A stretch of DNA of 5,888 bases from CAZADS01 sp964483985 (lineage in GTDB: Bacteria; Pseudomonadota; Alphaproteobacteria; Thalassobaculales; Thalassobaculaceae): the NCBI GenBank assembly GCA_964483985.1, contig CAZADS010000016.1, forward strand, positions 1 through 5,888, read 5' to 3'. A program made the position numbers and the translations under genes. The notes under the pieces were generated by a model. That model was not told the DNA's origin and searched no databases. It saw only the letters and a program-made list of their open reading frames with translations. Positions 5,539-5,888 of this stretch are shown piece after piece (the stretch's first letter is position 1; each line of letters opens with the position of its first letter).

Positions 5539-5888
5539 CAAAGATCCGTTTTCTTTCGTCCTAGGGAGCCGACGTTCGACCAATCTTGACCAATAGCTTG
5601 CTCCAACGGCTAATAATTGGTCATTGAAATCGTATTGTGGATGATGAAGACCTTCAGAAGCGCCGTTCCCCGCCCAAATGTAGCAACCAGGTTTTTTCTC
5701 TAGCATATATGAAAAATCCTCGGCCCCCATAGACGGTACCGGTTGCTTATCCACTCCATCAGTTGAACCAGCAATCTCTGCCGCTACCTCCGCACACAAC
5801 ATCGTCTCCCGAGTGGCATTAATTGTAGCAGGATAACCCTCGTGGTAGGTCAAAGTGGCAGATGCGCCATAAGTGGCTGCTACTCGAT
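5533..5888 (-). CDS. M20 family amidohydrolase, C-terminal part; 5' end outside window
   Basis: C-terminal 117 codons of a metal-dependent amidohydrolase of the M20 / hippurate hydrolase type, which cleaves N-acyl amino acids or similar amides. The open frame continues to the right edge; the TTG at 5853 is an internal Leu, not a start, because the family sequence runs through it (YGASATLTYHEGYP). Diagnostic features are GAEDFSYML, with the Gly-Ala-Glu-Asp-Phe motif of the metal-binding domain, CYIWAGNG, and LHHPQYDFND, where one of the two His is the expected C-terminal metal ligand. The family is about 390 aa, so roughly 270 residues, including the other metal ligands and the dimerisation domain, lie outside. 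It converges on the PhyH gene and ends 38 bp from it. The true substrate is unknown. Confidence 0.9.
   Translation of the reverse strand, partial: RVAATYGASATLTYHEGYPATINATRETMLCAEVAAEIAGSTDGVDKQPVPSMGAEDFSYMLEKKPGCYIWAGNGASEGLHHPQYDFNDQLLAVGASYWSRLVERRLPRTKENGSLA

Noticed and set aside
5533..5853. A complete 106-aa small protein starting at TTG 5853
   Set aside because: The conserved M20 sequence continues upstream of this codon to the edge of the window, so it is the C-terminal part of a longer gene and not a small gene.
1..5888. Insertion sequence, phage, CRISPR, tRNA or defence island
   Set aside because: No transposase, integrase, spaced direct repeats, tRNA-like cloverleaf or known defence protein was seen on either strand; all long frames are accounted for by metabolic genes.

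Overview
The window looks like a piece of an alphaproteobacterial chromosome with moderate GC, in the mid-forties judged by eye. Closely packed bacterial genes, a glmU-glmS operon beside a divergent gph-type phosphatase, and an accessory set of a luciferase-like monooxygenase, a PhyH dioxygenase and an M20 amidohydrolase together suggest an uncultured, possibly marine, alphaproteobacterium. The lineage is inferred from gene content and general protein similarity; there is no rRNA or other marker gene to confirm it.

Left part (1-2315, minus strand): a two-gene operon for UDP-N-acetylglucosamine synthesis. glmU is complete and is followed after 3 nt by glmS, whose first 321 codons are present before the window ends. 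GlmS makes glucosamine-6-phosphate. GlmU catalyses the last two steps, acetylating glucosamine-1-phosphate and then uridylylating it. The product feeds peptidoglycan and lipopolysaccharide. GlmM, the intervening mutase, is not in the window.

Middle (2316-3180): a 190-bp divergent intergenic region holds a candidate glmU promoter and a small inverted repeat in the glmU leader. It is followed by a plus-strand HAD phosphatase of the phosphoglycolate phosphatase (Gph) type.

Right part (3223-5888): a luciferase-like flavin-dependent oxidoreductase (minus) and a phytanoyl-CoA dioxygenase-family protein (plus) diverge from a 217-bp spacer. The C-terminal part of an M20 amidohydrolase (minus) enters from the right edge, convergent with the dioxygenase. 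The substrates of these three are unknown. They look like accessory catabolic enzymes rather than one recognised pathway.

No mobile element, CRISPR array, tRNA, rRNA or defence system is visible, and nothing here clearly forms a new system. The most unusual point is in GlmU: the usual metal-binding YGD motif reads YGAD, and the second metal-ligand position is Asp rather than Asn.
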